Positions 24,340 through 32,702 of a stretch of 64,000 bases of DNA are shown here, in pieces (within the stretch, counting starts at the first letter, position 1; every line of letters begins with the position of its first letter). Origin of the DNA: Devosia ureilytica (lineage in GTDB: Bacteria > Pseudomonadota > Alphaproteobacteria > Rhizobiales > Devosiaceae); contig NZ_JAMZCU010000003.1 in the NCBI RefSeq assembly GCF_024273195.1, positions 1 to 64,000 on the forward strand, written 5' to 3'. Below the pieces are notes generated by a model, which searched no databases, was not told the DNA's origin, and saw only the letters and a program-made list of their open reading frames with translations. The translations under genes were made by a program, and so were the position numbers.

Positions 24340-24735
24340 ATGAGACGCGAGCCCTTCAGCCCCGAGTGGATCGCCTGGCAGGCAGGCCTTCGCCCCGGCG
24401 ACGGCAGCTTCGTCAGCAAGGTGAAGCTTGTGCGCGACTACGCCGACCACCTGGCGTCCAGGGGTGAGAGGATCACCTACGAGCGCGTCCGCGCGATGCT
24501 AGACTCGCTTGACCGCGGCTACGGGCCACAGACATCGAGGCAGGAGATTCACCAGGGACTACAGCACGCGCTGATCGGCCGACAGCTTCCACTCCGGCCT
24601 AACGGAAGGCGGGTGCGGGTGGGCGACAGGTTGTATCGGAGCATAAGGGCGGCGGCGAAGGGCGAGCACTGCCGACAGTCGGCCGTTGCCGAGCGCATCG
24701 CTAAAGGCGAGCCCGGCTGGTCGTTCATCGACTAA
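24340..24735 (+). CDS. hypothetical, possibly leaderless, divergent gene
   Basis: A 131-residue basic protein that is the only plus-strand gene of the phage-like half. It has a helical stretch LVRDYADHLASRGERITYERVRAMLDS and a basic middle (LPLRPNGRRVRVGDRLYRS), suggesting nucleic-acid binding, but no definite HTH. No ribosome site precedes the ATG, while TTGACT at 24,303-24,308 could place the transcript start near the start codon. It converges on the short gene ending at 24,732, overlapping by 4 bases. A repressor-like role is only a guess. Confidence 0.55.
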   Translation: MRREPFSPEWIAWQAGLRPGDGSFVSKVKLVRDYADHLASRGERITYERVRAMLDSLDRGYGPQTSRQEIHQGLQHALIGRQLPLRPNGRRVRVGDRLYRSIRAAAKGEHCRQSAVAERIAKGEPGWSFID

Positions 24736-24974
24736 TCGGCCGACGACGCCCGCGTCCCCTCGGCGTGCTCGGATGCCATGGCCTCCCACAGCACCTCGGG
24801 GAATGGGCTAAGGCGCCAGAACAGTGCGCCGGTCGGGCGGCCATACAGGCTCACGAGTTCGTCGCCGCCGCCTTCAAGTGCGACGATGCCGGGAGCAGTT
24901 CCCTCTAGAGAACGGGCCAGGCGCTCGACCTCGCGCAAGTCGCGCAGCGTGTCAGACCAGGAGCGCGACGCCAT
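24732..24974 (-). CDS. hypothetical 80-residue protein downstream of terS-like gene
   Basis: A short acidic protein containing TLRDLREVERLARSLEG and a beta-rich middle (GIVALEGGGDELVSLYG). Its start overlaps the end of the TerS-like gene by 23 bases, suggesting coupled translation. I recognise no family. Confidence 0.55.
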   Translation of the reverse strand: MASRSWSDTLRDLREVERLARSLEGTAPGIVALEGGGDELVSLYGRPTGALFWRLSPFPEVLWEAMASEHAEGTRASSAD

Positions 24975-25473
24975 CGGGCCCCTCCGCGAGTGCGAGGTCG
25001 CCCTGCACCTGCTGGTACTTCTCCAGCAGGGCAATGAGCGAAGCCCTGTCCTCGGATGGCATGCGGGCGATCACCATCGGGTCGAGTGCGCCGGAGCCAG
25101 AGGCTTCCCCTGCAACCTGTAGGAACGAACCAAGCCATTCGGGCCACCGCAGCCGTAGCAATACCTCGGTCAATCGGTCCGAGGGACGCAGCTCGTCGAA
25201 GGAGCGCGTGAAGGCATGCCCGAGGACGGCGGTGAATGCGTCGTCCATGGCCACGGCGTACCGCGCCCGAAATTCGTGGTCACGGCGGCGGTGATCGTGG
25301 ATGGTGGACGTACTGACCCCGACCTCCTCGGCGGCGCGCTTGGGGCTCCCCGTGCGGCCGATGATTTCCAGGACTGCGTCCTCCACCTCTGGCGACCACC
25401 GACGATCCAATTCGGGCCGTCTGCGCCCCTCGGCAAATCGGAGGGCGGCCTCCTCGGTTCGATCCTTCGCCAT
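24952..25473 (-). CDS. terminase small subunit-like HTH protein
   Basis: A 173-residue protein. Residues 20-65 hold a helix-turn-helix (DAVLEIIGRTGSPKRAAEEV, GVSTSTIHDHRRRD), followed by helical segments with FTRSFDELRPSDRLTEVLLR. This layout resembles small terminase subunits that recognise phage packaging sites, though a transcription factor is the alternative. GGAGG lies 7 bases before the ATG at 25,473; longer readings extend into noncoding DNA. No large terminase is present, so if it is TerS it would act with a helper phage's enzyme, as satellite TerS proteins do. Confidence 0.6.
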   Translation of the reverse strand: MAKDRTEEAALRFAEGRRRPELDRRWSPEVEDAVLEIIGRTGSPKRAAEEVGVSTSTIHDHRRRDHEFRARYAVAMDDAFTAVLGHAFTRSFDELRPSDRLTEVLLRLRWPEWLGSFLQVAGEASGSGALDPMVIARMPSEDRASLIALLEKYQQVQGDLALAEGPDGVALLV

Positions 25474-26434
25474 GTCATACCTCCGTGCCTCATATCCCGT
25501 GCACCGTGCGCTCCGTGGACTCGCCCGCACGCCAGCATTTTTCAAAATTTTGAATCCGCTAAGCTGGGACACCCCGTTCCGGGGGAGCCTACGGGACACA
25601 CGGAGACCCCAGGACGCCGGCCTGTTCCTCCGGGGAAGTGGGTTGTTTCGCCCTTCTCGTGGGGCTTGGGGCCGGGCCGGGGAAAAGGCTCCCTCCAAGC
25701 GCTTGCAATGCTTGGCCTTTTCAGCCTCCCGGAGGGACGTAGGACAGACGATCCCCTGTGTCTGCGCTCCAGGCCGCCGCTTCGCTGCTCTGCCGCTGGC
25801 ACCCACGCCAACGTGCCGGCCGCGGCCTTGCCCGCTCGACCGGGCTGGCTACGCTGGTGCCAGCGTGGGCGTCGCCCGCGGCACTCGCGGGGAAGGTATA
25901 TGGCTGGGAGGCCTCCATTCTCGCGCGCGAGGACATACGGAATGCAGGCGGCCATCGAGACGTCGCCAAGGCTTGGAGAGCAGCACCGAAGTACACGCCA
26001 TGCCTGAAGGTCGAAGCCAAGGCGGCGGCATTCCCTATCGACCAGGGAGAGGCCCCATATGGGCTACAGGCCTGAATGCCTTGAGGACGCTCCGGTCGTA
26101 TTGGGAAAGCTATGCGTCCGGTCTAAGTGCATGATCCGTAAGAAAAATGACGCTTTAGACGCCTGACGCTTCGTTTTCGACTTCTGCGTACCGGAATTTC
26201 TCGTCGCTCCGGCTCATGTGCCCCTAAGTCCGGCCCATGATCCGAAGCTGAATTTTCATAGCACCGATTTATATACTGTCTAAAGTGTAATTAGTGTCTA
26301 AGTATCAGATATATATAGCTTTTTATTCTGATGCTTTGAGGATCGGAAGCGTCTCTAAGTGTCCGGTCCCGTGCATCCCGTGCATCGGATGAAACCGGGG
26401 CCCTCCCTCGGTGGTGAAGGGAGGGCATCGCCGG
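25474..26434. other. 961-bp noncoding region, candidate origin and/or packaging site
   Basis: No convincing gene is present; the open frames here are low-complexity Pro/Arg/Gly readings of GC-rich DNA. The first part contains the dyad ACGCTGG-TG-CCAGCGT (25,851-25,866). The second part (26,110-26,400) changes to AT-rich sequence around 26,250-26,335. It repeats CTAAGT-containing words near 26,123, 26,224, 26,299 and 26,355, two of them next to CATGATCCG and several near TCCGG. Such iteron-like repeats beside an AT-rich stretch and a primase/helicase gene suit a replication origin; proximity to the TerS-like gene also allows a cos/pac-like site. Confidence 0.45.
26400..26426 (-). terminator. 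hairpin after the primase gene
   Basis: GCCCTCCCT (26,400-26,408) pairs with AGGGAGGGC (26,418-26,426) with a 9-base loop, 8 bases beyond the primase stop on the minus strand. The T-run after it is poor, so it may be a weak or factor-assisted terminator. Confidence 0.5.
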
Positions 26435-28753
26435 TCAGTCGAACATGCTGGAGGCGCCAAGCCGCTCCTCAAAGAGCCGTCGAGCCTCGGCCAGCGGCGG
26501 GAGGGTCCAGGCTCTATCGCCGGTCTTCGTCTTGCCGGTCTGAAGGCCGAGCGACCTCCCAGCCGTCGCCAGCGCACGATGGCTGGCCTTGGCGCTGAAG
26601 ACCCTGTTCGTCTTCAGAAAGCGGTCGTAGTCTTCCAAAAGTTCACCCTTCGAAACCGGATCGATTTCCACAGGTCCCTGATCCCAGGCGATGAGCTCCG
26701 TGACCGGTAGTGATCCTCGATCCAGCAGCGCCATCCACCACTTCGACGCAGGATCAAGGCTCAAAGCCTTTTGTTCAGCAAGGGCCTGCGTCTTCGGGAT
26801 GCCACGAGAAGGGTGCCAGCCTTCGATGTCCATCGCCAGCAGGTCGCGGAGCATCGCGGCAAGACCGCCAGCCGCCATCTGGGCGTTGAGCGCTCCGAAG
26901 AAAGCCTTGTCGTTGCGGCGCGCATCAGACACGTCGAAGACCGCAAACCTCCGAGCATCGAGCCCGGCGGGAATGACCCACTCGTTGTTGCTCGCCATCA
27001 TTAGGTGGATGAGATTGCGGCCGGGGACAATGTCAGCGCCCTTGCCCTCGAACGCTATGACCGGCTCCGTCACGAGTTGTTTCAACACTCCTTCCGCCTC
27101 CTTGTGCCCCGGCCAAAACGCCTCGTCGGCGAACAGGAAGGCAACGGTGCGCAGGTGGGCGTTGAAGCGACCAGCAAACTGAGCAGGCGACGAAACCGTG
27201 AGGCCGTGCGTACCCGTGATCTGCATGAGTGCGCGGCCGAGCGTACCCTTGCCGGTTCCTTCCCGGCCACGAAAGGTAATGGCCGCCTCAGGAGAGGTGC
27301 CGGGGTGCTGGAACATGAAGGCCATCCATCGCAGGACATAGTCCGAGGATGCGCGGTCTCCCGAGCACAGCACCTGCTCGATCAGCTCGCGCATTATAGA
27401 CCAATTGCCTGGCTTCGGCTCGACTGCCCAGCCACGCCAGAGGTTGAGCTTGCCACGGTCGCGTCCCTCAGGATCAAGCACGATGCCGGGATACTTGCGC
27501 CGACGAGGGCTTGCCAGCCAGAGTTCGGCAACGCTCACCTCACGCCTGCTCCCCATCGCCTTCACGCGCTCATCCTCATGAAAGTGGAGGAAATCGGCGC
27601 GAGACATCTTTGTCCAAACACGACGCGGCGGATCGAAGATGCCATCCTCGTCTTCCATGAACACTGCGAACTTGCCGCCATTGAGGACGACGCAGAAGCG
27701 CTCGTTCATCTGTTCGATGAGGTCACGCTCCCGAGGTTCAGGTGCGTCCGTTTCTTCTACAGGGAAATCGTCCAGCGGGTCAGACCGCTCTATAGCCTCG
27801 ACCAGATCGCCACGACCTGCTTCGTGCAGCGCCTTGTAAAGGGTAAGGCGCGTCACCGACTCAGGGCGATCCGTGCCGAAAGACTCCCACCTGGCACGCG
27901 CTGTGTTGAGCCTGTCGGAATAGTCCGGGTCTGTCGCGCACCAGTCCAGGAAAGCGTCGATACCATCCCCGCCGGTCGCATGGTGGCAGGCCATGGCGAT
28001 TGGAAGCCAGAGGTCGTTACTGCCGAAATCGCGCGCATCCAGTCCTTCCAGGAGCTTCGAAAGCTGCTCGGAGGTCATCGCGCCGTCTACGGCCACCGAA
28101 ACTGTCGGCGGCCTCCGCAGCAAGGCCAGAAGCGCATCCGGTACGTTCGGCACGGCCATATCGGTACCGAACAAAGGATCCCAATCGTAGCGCTGGCCGT
28201 TCGGATGCACCGAAGGCGGGACGACCACCTGACGACCGACAGTCTTGAACTCAATGCCGGGATAGAGTTCCGGCAAGGCGTCGCGCACCCGCATATCCGC
28301 AGGCTTGCGCATATACAGGTGAAATCCACCGCCGCCTGTCTCTACAGTTGGCCCATGAGGCAATCCCATATCTGCGATCAACCGCGCGAGCGGATTGTCA
28401 CCGGGTGGGTAGTTCCTCGGGTCGGCGTCAATTACGAGTTGGTCGTCTCTGATGCGGGCGCCAAGGTTCATCCCCCTCGCGATATGGGCCGCCGCCTCTG
28501 TTTCGGTCAGCGGCATTTCACGGCGCCAGCCGCTATGCAGCGGAGCCTTGCCGATGGGGCGACCCTTGGCATCGACGGCGTCGCGGCGGTGGAGCGGGAT
28601 GAGGTCGAGGAGCAATGGCGTCGCCGCCACCGAGGGCGCGGCATCCTTGAAACCGACGTCGCGCTTGAACTCCGCTCCGTCCTTCTCCAGAAGCCTGCTC
28701 GCGGGCGCGTCGATGACAGCGGCGCGCCCGCTCTTCGTTTCGAGCGGGCTCAT
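26435..28753 (-). CDS. primase-polymerase / D5-like helicase replication protein
   Basis: A 772-residue replication protein. Residues about 45-235 form a bifunctional primase-polymerase domain, with the metal-binding DxD in LVIDADPRN (109-111) and GGGGFHLYM nearby. A PriCT-like linker follows. The C-terminal half is a DUF5906/D5-type superfamily 3 helicase with Walker A GREGTGKGT near 495 and Walker B LFADEAFW near 540. Such proteins start autonomous replication in phage satellites and P4-like elements. The ATG at 28,753 follows GGGAGG and overlaps the AlpA-like gene by 4 bases. The origin-like region is downstream. Confidence 0.88.
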   Translation of the reverse strand: MSPLETKSGRAAVIDAPASRLLEKDGAEFKRDVGFKDAAPSVAATPLLLDLIPLHRRDAVDAKGRPIGKAPLHSGWRREMPLTETEAAAHIARGMNLGARIRDDQLVIDADPRNYPPGDNPLARLIADMGLPHGPTVETGGGGFHLYMRKPADMRVRDALPELYPGIEFKTVGRQVVVPPSVHPNGQRYDWDPLFGTDMAVPNVPDALLALLRRPPTVSVAVDGAMTSEQLSKLLEGLDARDFGSNDLWLPIAMACHHATGGDGIDAFLDWCATDPDYSDRLNTARARWESFGTDRPESVTRLTLYKALHEAGRGDLVEAIERSDPLDDFPVEETDAPEPRERDLIEQMNERFCVVLNGGKFAVFMEDEDGIFDPPRRVWTKMSRADFLHFHEDERVKAMGSRREVSVAELWLASPRRRKYPGIVLDPEGRDRGKLNLWRGWAVEPKPGNWSIMRELIEQVLCSGDRASSDYVLRWMAFMFQHPGTSPEAAITFRGREGTGKGTLGRALMQITGTHGLTVSSPAQFAGRFNAHLRTVAFLFADEAFWPGHKEAEGVLKQLVTEPVIAFEGKGADIVPGRNLIHLMMASNNEWVIPAGLDARRFAVFDVSDARRNDKAFFGALNAQMAAGGLAAMLRDLLAMDIEGWHPSRGIPKTQALAEQKALSLDPASKWWMALLDRGSLPVTELIAWDQGPVEIDPVSKGELLEDYDRFLKTNRVFSAKASHRALATAGRSLGLQTGKTKTGDRAWTLPPLAEARRLFEERLGASSMFD

Positions 28754-28998
28754 GACAGCGCCTCCCTGCCGAACGACTCCACGAACTCCCGCAGGTCGCG
28801 CACGGCATACAGGACCTTCCGGCCCATCTTGATGTATCGCGGGCCGCCGCCGCGCGAGCGCCACTCGGCAAGCTGAACCGCCGAGATGCTGGTGAAGACG
28901 GCTGCGTCCTCTGTATCGAGGTATTCCTTGTGCGGCGTCCTAAGACCCGCTTCGATGCGATCGAGGCGCACCAGCGCCTCTCTGACAAGGTGTTCCAT
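28750..28998 (-). CDS. AlpA-like helix-turn-helix protein
   Basis: An 82-residue DNA-binding protein. The core reads YLDTEDAAVFTSISAVQLAEW and GPRYIKMGRKVLYAVRDLREF, the winged HTH of the AlpA/excisionase (HTH_17) group. AAAGGAG precedes the ATG. In satellites and P4-like elements such proteins switch on excision and replication genes. It lies between the integrase and primase genes, the usual order int-alpA-pri, and overlaps the primase start. Confidence 0.85.
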   Translation of the reverse strand: MEHLVREALVRLDRIEAGLRTPHKEYLDTEDAAVFTSISAVQLAEWRSRGGGPRYIKMGRKVLYAVRDLREFVESFGREALS

Positions 28999-29097
28999 GT
29001 TCGGCTCCTTTCCGATCTGTGTCCGATCGGGAAAGGCTACCGAGGCGGCAGGTCATGACATACCAACACTTCATGCCGGACCGTGCGGAGGGCGTTT

Positions 29098-30240
29098 TCA
29101 GCCGCCCCGGTGCTTTACCAAGGCGGCGCAAACCTTCTCCTGCGCTTCACGCATATGGCCGAGAAGATGAGCGCGGGTTACGTATCCCCATGTCACACCG
29201 GCAGGCCGATGGTTCATCAGGAGCGTGACCGTTTGCATGTCCACACCTGCCTCAAGCGACCACGTTCGGTAGGTGTGCCGCATCTGGTGTGGTGCGTGGG
29301 GAAATTCGGCTGTGCGGCGCATTTCCTCGATGTGGCCGGACTTGCTGGTAATCGACGGGAAGACGAATGGGCTTTCTAGCGGAGCGGTCTCCTGCCTAAC
29401 CCTTTCAAGGACCTGAAGCAGGTGGCGGGGCAGCGGCAGCCGGAACGCCCTGTCGACTCCACCCTTGGGAGACGGGACCGTGAGCACGCCATCAGCGTCC
29501 AGATGCTCCCACCGCATCGACCGTGCATCGTGCGACCGCAGGCCGGTCAGCAGCATGACCGTCCAGCACGCAGCCCTGCTGTGATCTTCCATGGCGTCAA
29601 GGCAGCGCCATGCTACGGCAAGGCCTGCGGCGTCCAGCGCCCACTTGCGCGGAGCCTCCTTGTTCATCCTCACCGCGCGGCTGACCGGGTTCGGCGGTAG
29701 GTCCTGGGTGCGGGCTGCATCGTTGTAGACGGCCTTGAGGGCGCGCATGGCACCGTTCGCTCCGTAGGGTCCATTCTTCTTGGTGATCTTCTCGTGGAGG
29801 GCGCGGACTGTCTCACGGTCGAGCTTGTCCAACGGAATATCGAGGATGGACCTCAAAACGCCGACGACCTTCTCCTCGTACCACGCCACCGTGCTAGGCT
29901 GAAGTTCGGCACCTCTGGTCTCCCTATACCGTTCCCAAGCCGACCGCAGGCTCGGCACCGTCCGCTTCGCTGTCCGTGGGTCCTCGCCACGCCGGAGCGC
30001 CAGCTTCAGTTCTGCTGCTTTCTCGCGAGCTGTCTTGAGGCTCACCTCGTCGGTGCGGCCGATGATGATTGAGACGTAACGGTTGCTCCCGTCGTTGATC
30101 CTGCCCACCAGCTTGAAGCTGGACGACTTGCTGCCCACGACAATGCGCAGGCCGGACACGTCGGCGTCGTAAACCTGCTGTCCCGCCTCGTGCTCCTCGG
30201 CTATCTTGTTGACCGTTCCCTGTGTTAGTTTGGTACCCAT
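29098..30240 (-). CDS. int: tyrosine-recombinase integrase
   Basis: A 380-residue phage-type integrase with an N-terminal DUF4102-like arm-binding portion, a SAM-like core-binding domain (residues 95-190) and a catalytic domain. The active-site set is complete: Arg235 (TGLRSHDARS), Lys259 (SPKGG), His318/Arg321 (HQMRHTY), His344 (LMNHRP) and nucleophile Tyr353 (WGYVT). GAGGAA precedes the ATG at 30,240. It lies 152 bases from the right attachment core and points inward, as usual. It should catalyse recombination between the element and tRNA-Leu(UAA). Confidence 0.95.
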   Translation of the reverse strand: MGTKLTQGTVNKIAEEHEAGQQVYDADVSGLRIVVGSKSSSFKLVGRINDGSNRYVSIIIGRTDEVSLKTAREKAAELKLALRRGEDPRTAKRTVPSLRSAWERYRETRGAELQPSTVAWYEEKVVGVLRSILDIPLDKLDRETVRALHEKITKKNGPYGANGAMRALKAVYNDAARTQDLPPNPVSRAVRMNKEAPRKWALDAAGLAVAWRCLDAMEDHSRAACWTVMLLTGLRSHDARSMRWEHLDADGVLTVPSPKGGVDRAFRLPLPRHLLQVLERVRQETAPLESPFVFPSITSKSGHIEEMRRTAEFPHAPHQMRHTYRTWSLEAGVDMQTVTLLMNHRPAGVTWGYVTRAHLLGHMREAQEKVCAALVKHRGG

Positions 30241-30392
30241 GTTTCGTGTTCCTCATCTTCGAGCCCGGACCCGAAGTCAGGCCCGGTACGAGACCAGGTC
30301 CGACACGGCCCTACACGAAGATGATGTCGCGAAACTCAGGGGGCGTAAGCCATGAAACGGCTCGACATATCCCCATATGTCATTGATTTTAA

Positions 30393-30405
30393 GACTTAAA
30401 ATCCC
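30393..30405. repeat. right attachment core (attR)
   Basis: Second copy of GACTTAAAATCCC, identical to 15,454-15,466. Upstream on the element side it is preceded by ATTTTAA rather than the host's ACACAAGG, so the tRNA 5' half is not rebuilt here. Confidence 0.92.
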
Positions 30406-30447
30406 TCGGCGCTAGCCTTGCGGGTTCGATTCCCGCCGCCCGCACCA
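30393..30447 (+). pseudogene. 3' half of host tRNA-Leu(UAA)
   Basis: From the anticodon loop onward it continues with the variable arm CGGCGCTAGCCTTG, the T-arm GCGGG-TTCGATT-CCCGC, acceptor strand CGCCCGC, discriminator A and CCA. CGCCCGC is the exact complement of GCGGGCG at 15,424. There is no D-arm or 5' acceptor strand upstream, so this remnant cannot be transcribed as a tRNA. Confidence 0.93.
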
Positions 30448-30542
30448 CGCACTAACGTTGCGACAACCTTTCTGGCCGACAATGTGCCATGCCCCGATGG
30501 GCGCGGCACCTCATGGCCGTGCGGATTAAGTAAGGCCTGGCT

Positions 30543-31112
30543 ATGACAAATCTGCTGACCGACATGGAAGCGCTGGACACATCCGGCCCCGAAATTGCCG
30601 ACGCCCGGCAATATATTACCTTCGCCTGTGCTGGCCAGAATTTTGGCATCGACATCATGTCGATCCGCGAAATCCGCAACTGGTCGGCGCTGACGCCCCT
30701 GCCCGCAGCCAAGCCCGATGTGCTGGGCGTCATGGAAATCCGCGGCCGCGTCGTGGCCGTCCACGACCTCGCCCTCCGCATCGGCTGCACGACGACCCGG
30801 ACCACCCAGCAGCCCGGCCAAGTCATCCTGATCCTCTCGATCCAGGGACATGATATGGGCCTGCTCGTGGACAGCGTCTCCGACATCATCGAGGTCAAGG
30901 AAAACGACAAGCTGCCGGTGCCCCAGATCGAAGGCTCGGCGGCCAAGTTCCTCGCCGGCATTGCACGGGTCGATGACGACCTGGTGGCCATTCTCGACGA
31001 GGAGACGGTGCGGAACACTTCGGTCGAGTTCGCAGTTGCCACGACGGACGATCTGGAGGCGGGCGTATTCACCAAGGCCGACGAGGGTGTCGAAACGGTC
31101 TATGTGGACTAG
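30543..31112 (+). CDS. cheW: chemotaxis coupling protein CheW
   Basis: A 189-residue CheW-fold adaptor linking chemoreceptors to the kinase CheA. The core includes QYITFACAGQNFGIDIMSIREIRNW, then EIRGRVVAVHDLALRIG, and GLLVDSVSDIIEV near residue 105, all typical. The N-terminal 20 residues and the C-terminal 30 extend beyond the domain. It is the first host gene after the element's right end and stands apart from other chemotaxis genes except the chemoreceptor at 38.3 kb. Confidence 0.93.
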   Translation: MTNLLTDMEALDTSGPEIADARQYITFACAGQNFGIDIMSIREIRNWSALTPLPAAKPDVLGVMEIRGRVVAVHDLALRIGCTTTRTTQQPGQVILILSIQGHDMGLLVDSVSDIIEVKENDKLPVPQIEGSAAKFLAGIARVDDDLVAILDEETVRNTSVEFAVATTDDLEAGVFTKADEGVETVYVD

Positions 31113-31236
31113 CGCCAACCCCGCTACCCACCACCGCCACCCAAAACGACGAAAAAAGAACTCATGCCCATGCCCTCGCTCCAATGCGAAGGCATAGTCT
31201 CATGGCGTCAGACGGCGGGGATAAGCCGACCGATGG

Positions 31237-31734
31237 TCAGTCCGTCCCGCCCGAAATCGGCGCGACATAGGCGACGTCGAGATCCCAGGGGAAGAAAATC
31301 CAGGTATCCTGGCTGACTTCGGTGATGAAAGTGTCGACCAGCTCGCGGCCCTTGGGCTTGGCGTAGACGGTGGCGAAATGAGCGCCGGGGAGCATGTCGC
31401 GGACGACGCGGGCGGTTGAGCCCGTATCCACCAGATCATCGACAATAAGCAGCTTGCCGCCATTGCGGGCCAGCTCGAACACCGGCTCGCTGATCGCCTT
31501 GAGAACCTGGATGCCACCCTTGTTCTGGTGGTCATAGCTTTTGACGGCCACGGTTTCGACGGTGCGGATGTTAAGCTCACGGGCGACGATGGCTGCGGGC
31601 ACCAGGCCGCCACGGGCAATGGCAACGACGGCGTCGAACGTGCCCATGCCCGCAAGGCGCCAGGCCAGCGCCCGGCTATCGCGATGGAACTGGTCCCAGG
31701 TAACGGGGAAGGACTTCTGGTTGGGGTTGCTCAT
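31237..31734 (-). CDS. gpt: xanthine phosphoribosyltransferase
   Basis: Salvages xanthine and guanine to their nucleotides using PRPP. The 165-residue protein has the PRPP-binding motif [13 protein letters not shown] near residue 98 and the N-terminal [10 protein letters not shown] loop near 40. The C-terminal WIFFPWDLD is typical of Gpt. The ATG at 31,734 follows GGAGAG. It lies 76 bases from the CinA-type gene upstream on the same strand. Confidence 0.92.
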   Translation of the reverse strand: MSNPNQKSFPVTWDQFHRDSRALAWRLAGMGTFDAVVAIARGGLVPAAIVARELNIRTVETVAVKSYDHQNKGGIQVLKAISEPVFELARNGGKLLIVDDLVDTGSTARVVRDMLPGAHFATVYAKPKGRELVDTFITEVSQDTWIFFPWDLDVAYVAPISGGTD

Positions 31735-31810
31735 GCTGCTCTCCAGGCGGGGCATGGCCCCAAGTTCAAAAGTTGAGTGCGTCCTTAGCAAAGCCGGACG
31801 AAAACGCCAA

Positions 31811-32584
31811 TCATTCCGCGTCGGGTGGGGCGATGCCGGCCTTTTCATGGGCAGCGGCGACCATGGCCCGAACCTTCTCGGCAGCCTCGGCCAGCCGTGC
31901 CTCGTCCGAGGCGCGCAGCACCAATTCAGTCATCACGCGGCTATTGCCCATCTGCGGGTAGCTGCCCATCTTGACGTCCGGGTATTCCGCCTGCAGCACG
32001 CCCAGCGGCCCGCCGACAGTCCCCTCGCCCACGGCCGCCTTGATGGTGATGGAACTGATCTTCTTGCCGCCCTTGAGCGTAGGCGCCAGCGCTTCGAGCA
32101 TGGCGCGCATGATCACCGGCACGCCGGCCATGACATGCACATTGCCGATGCGAAAGCCCGGCGCTGCCGAGACGGAATTGACGATGAGATCGGCGCCTTC
32201 GGGGATGCGGGCCATGCGCAGCCGCGCTTCATTGACCTCGGTGCCGGTCTGCTGCCAGCGGCTTTCCAACATGGCGCGGGCCCGGGCATTGATCGGCAGG
32301 GCGACACCGAAGGCCTTGGCGATGGCGTCGGCGGTGATGTCGTCATGGGTAGGCCCGATGCCGCCCGAGGTGAACACATAGGTGTAGCGGGCCCGCAGCG
32401 CGTTCACTGCCTCGACAATATTGTCCATCTCATCGGAGACGACGCGGACCTCGGTGAGGTCGATGCCCAGATCGGTGCAAAAATCGGCGACGGCGCCGAT
32501 ATTGACGTCCTTGGTGCGCCCCGAAAGGATTTCATCGCCAATCACGATCATGGCGGCGGTTACGCGGTTGTCTTGTTCGCTCAT
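31811..32584 (-). CDS. CinA-type molybdopterin-binding domain protein
   Basis: A 257-residue protein equal to the N-terminal domain of CinA. It starts with [19 protein letters not shown] and contains [14 protein letters not shown] near residue 72, the signature of the MoCF_biosynth fold. The C-terminal nicotinamide-nucleotide amidase domain of full CinA is absent. Stand-alone members of this kind are widespread in Alphaproteobacteria and have no firm function, though ADP-ribose pyrophosphatase activity is known for some CinA proteins. The ATG at 32,584 removes an unconserved leader. Confidence 0.88.
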   Translation of the reverse strand: MSEQDNRVTAAMIVIGDEILSGRTKDVNIGAVADFCTDLGIDLTEVRVVSDEMDNIVEAVNALRARYTYVFTSGGIGPTHDDITADAIAKAFGVALPINARARAMLESRWQQTGTEVNEARLRMARIPEGADLIVNSVSAAPGFRIGNVHVMAGVPVIMRAMLEALAPTLKGGKKISSITIKAAVGEGTVGGPLGVLQAEYPDVKMGSYPQMGNSRVMTELVLRASDEARLAEAAEKVRAMVAAAHEKAGIAPPDAE

Positions 32585-32702
32585 GCGTCCGTTTCCCCGA
32601 TAGGCAGATGTGGATGCCCGCACCAGCAAGCCAAGTCAACGCCTCGCTGCCCTTCCCAAGCCCGGTTTAAGCTCCTATTTTGCGGATTCAGGAGACCCAT
32701 GC

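Larger units (their letters stand above)
15454..30405. mobile_element. integrative, phage-satellite-like element in tRNA-Leu(UAA)
   Basis: The element is bounded by the 13-bp direct repeat at 15,454 and 30,393 (14,939 bp apart) and splits a tRNA-Leu gene. It encodes a tyrosine integrase next to the right end, an AlpA-like HTH protein, a primase/helicase, a TerS-like protein, an HK97-gp10-like protein, a restriction-modification cassette and its own tRNA-Leu(UAA). It lacks capsid, portal, large terminase and tail genes and any conjugation machinery. That gene content suits a phage satellite (PICI-like) better than a complete prophage or an ICE. The satellite label is inference; the boundaries are seen directly. 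Confidence 0.9.

Noticed and set aside
25301..26134. Open frames on both strands in the 25.5-26.1 kb region
   Set aside because: They read as Pro/Arg/Gly-rich low-complexity chains, partly antisense to the TerS-like gene, without ribosome sites; I treat the region as noncoding.
27005..28876. Open frame of 623 codons on the plus strand
   Set aside because: Antisense to the primase/helicase gene, whose Walker and DxD motifs are intact.
15454..30405. Complete prophage
   Set aside because: No major capsid, portal, large terminase, tail or lysis genes can be found, and there is no space left for them.
15454..30405. Integrative conjugative element
   Set aside because: No relaxase, coupling protein or type IV secretion genes are present.
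30341..30447. Functional tRNA at the right junction using GGGGGCG as acceptor
   Set aside because: The candidate strand lies about 50 bases before the anticodon loop, mismatches the 3' acceptor and has no D-arm.
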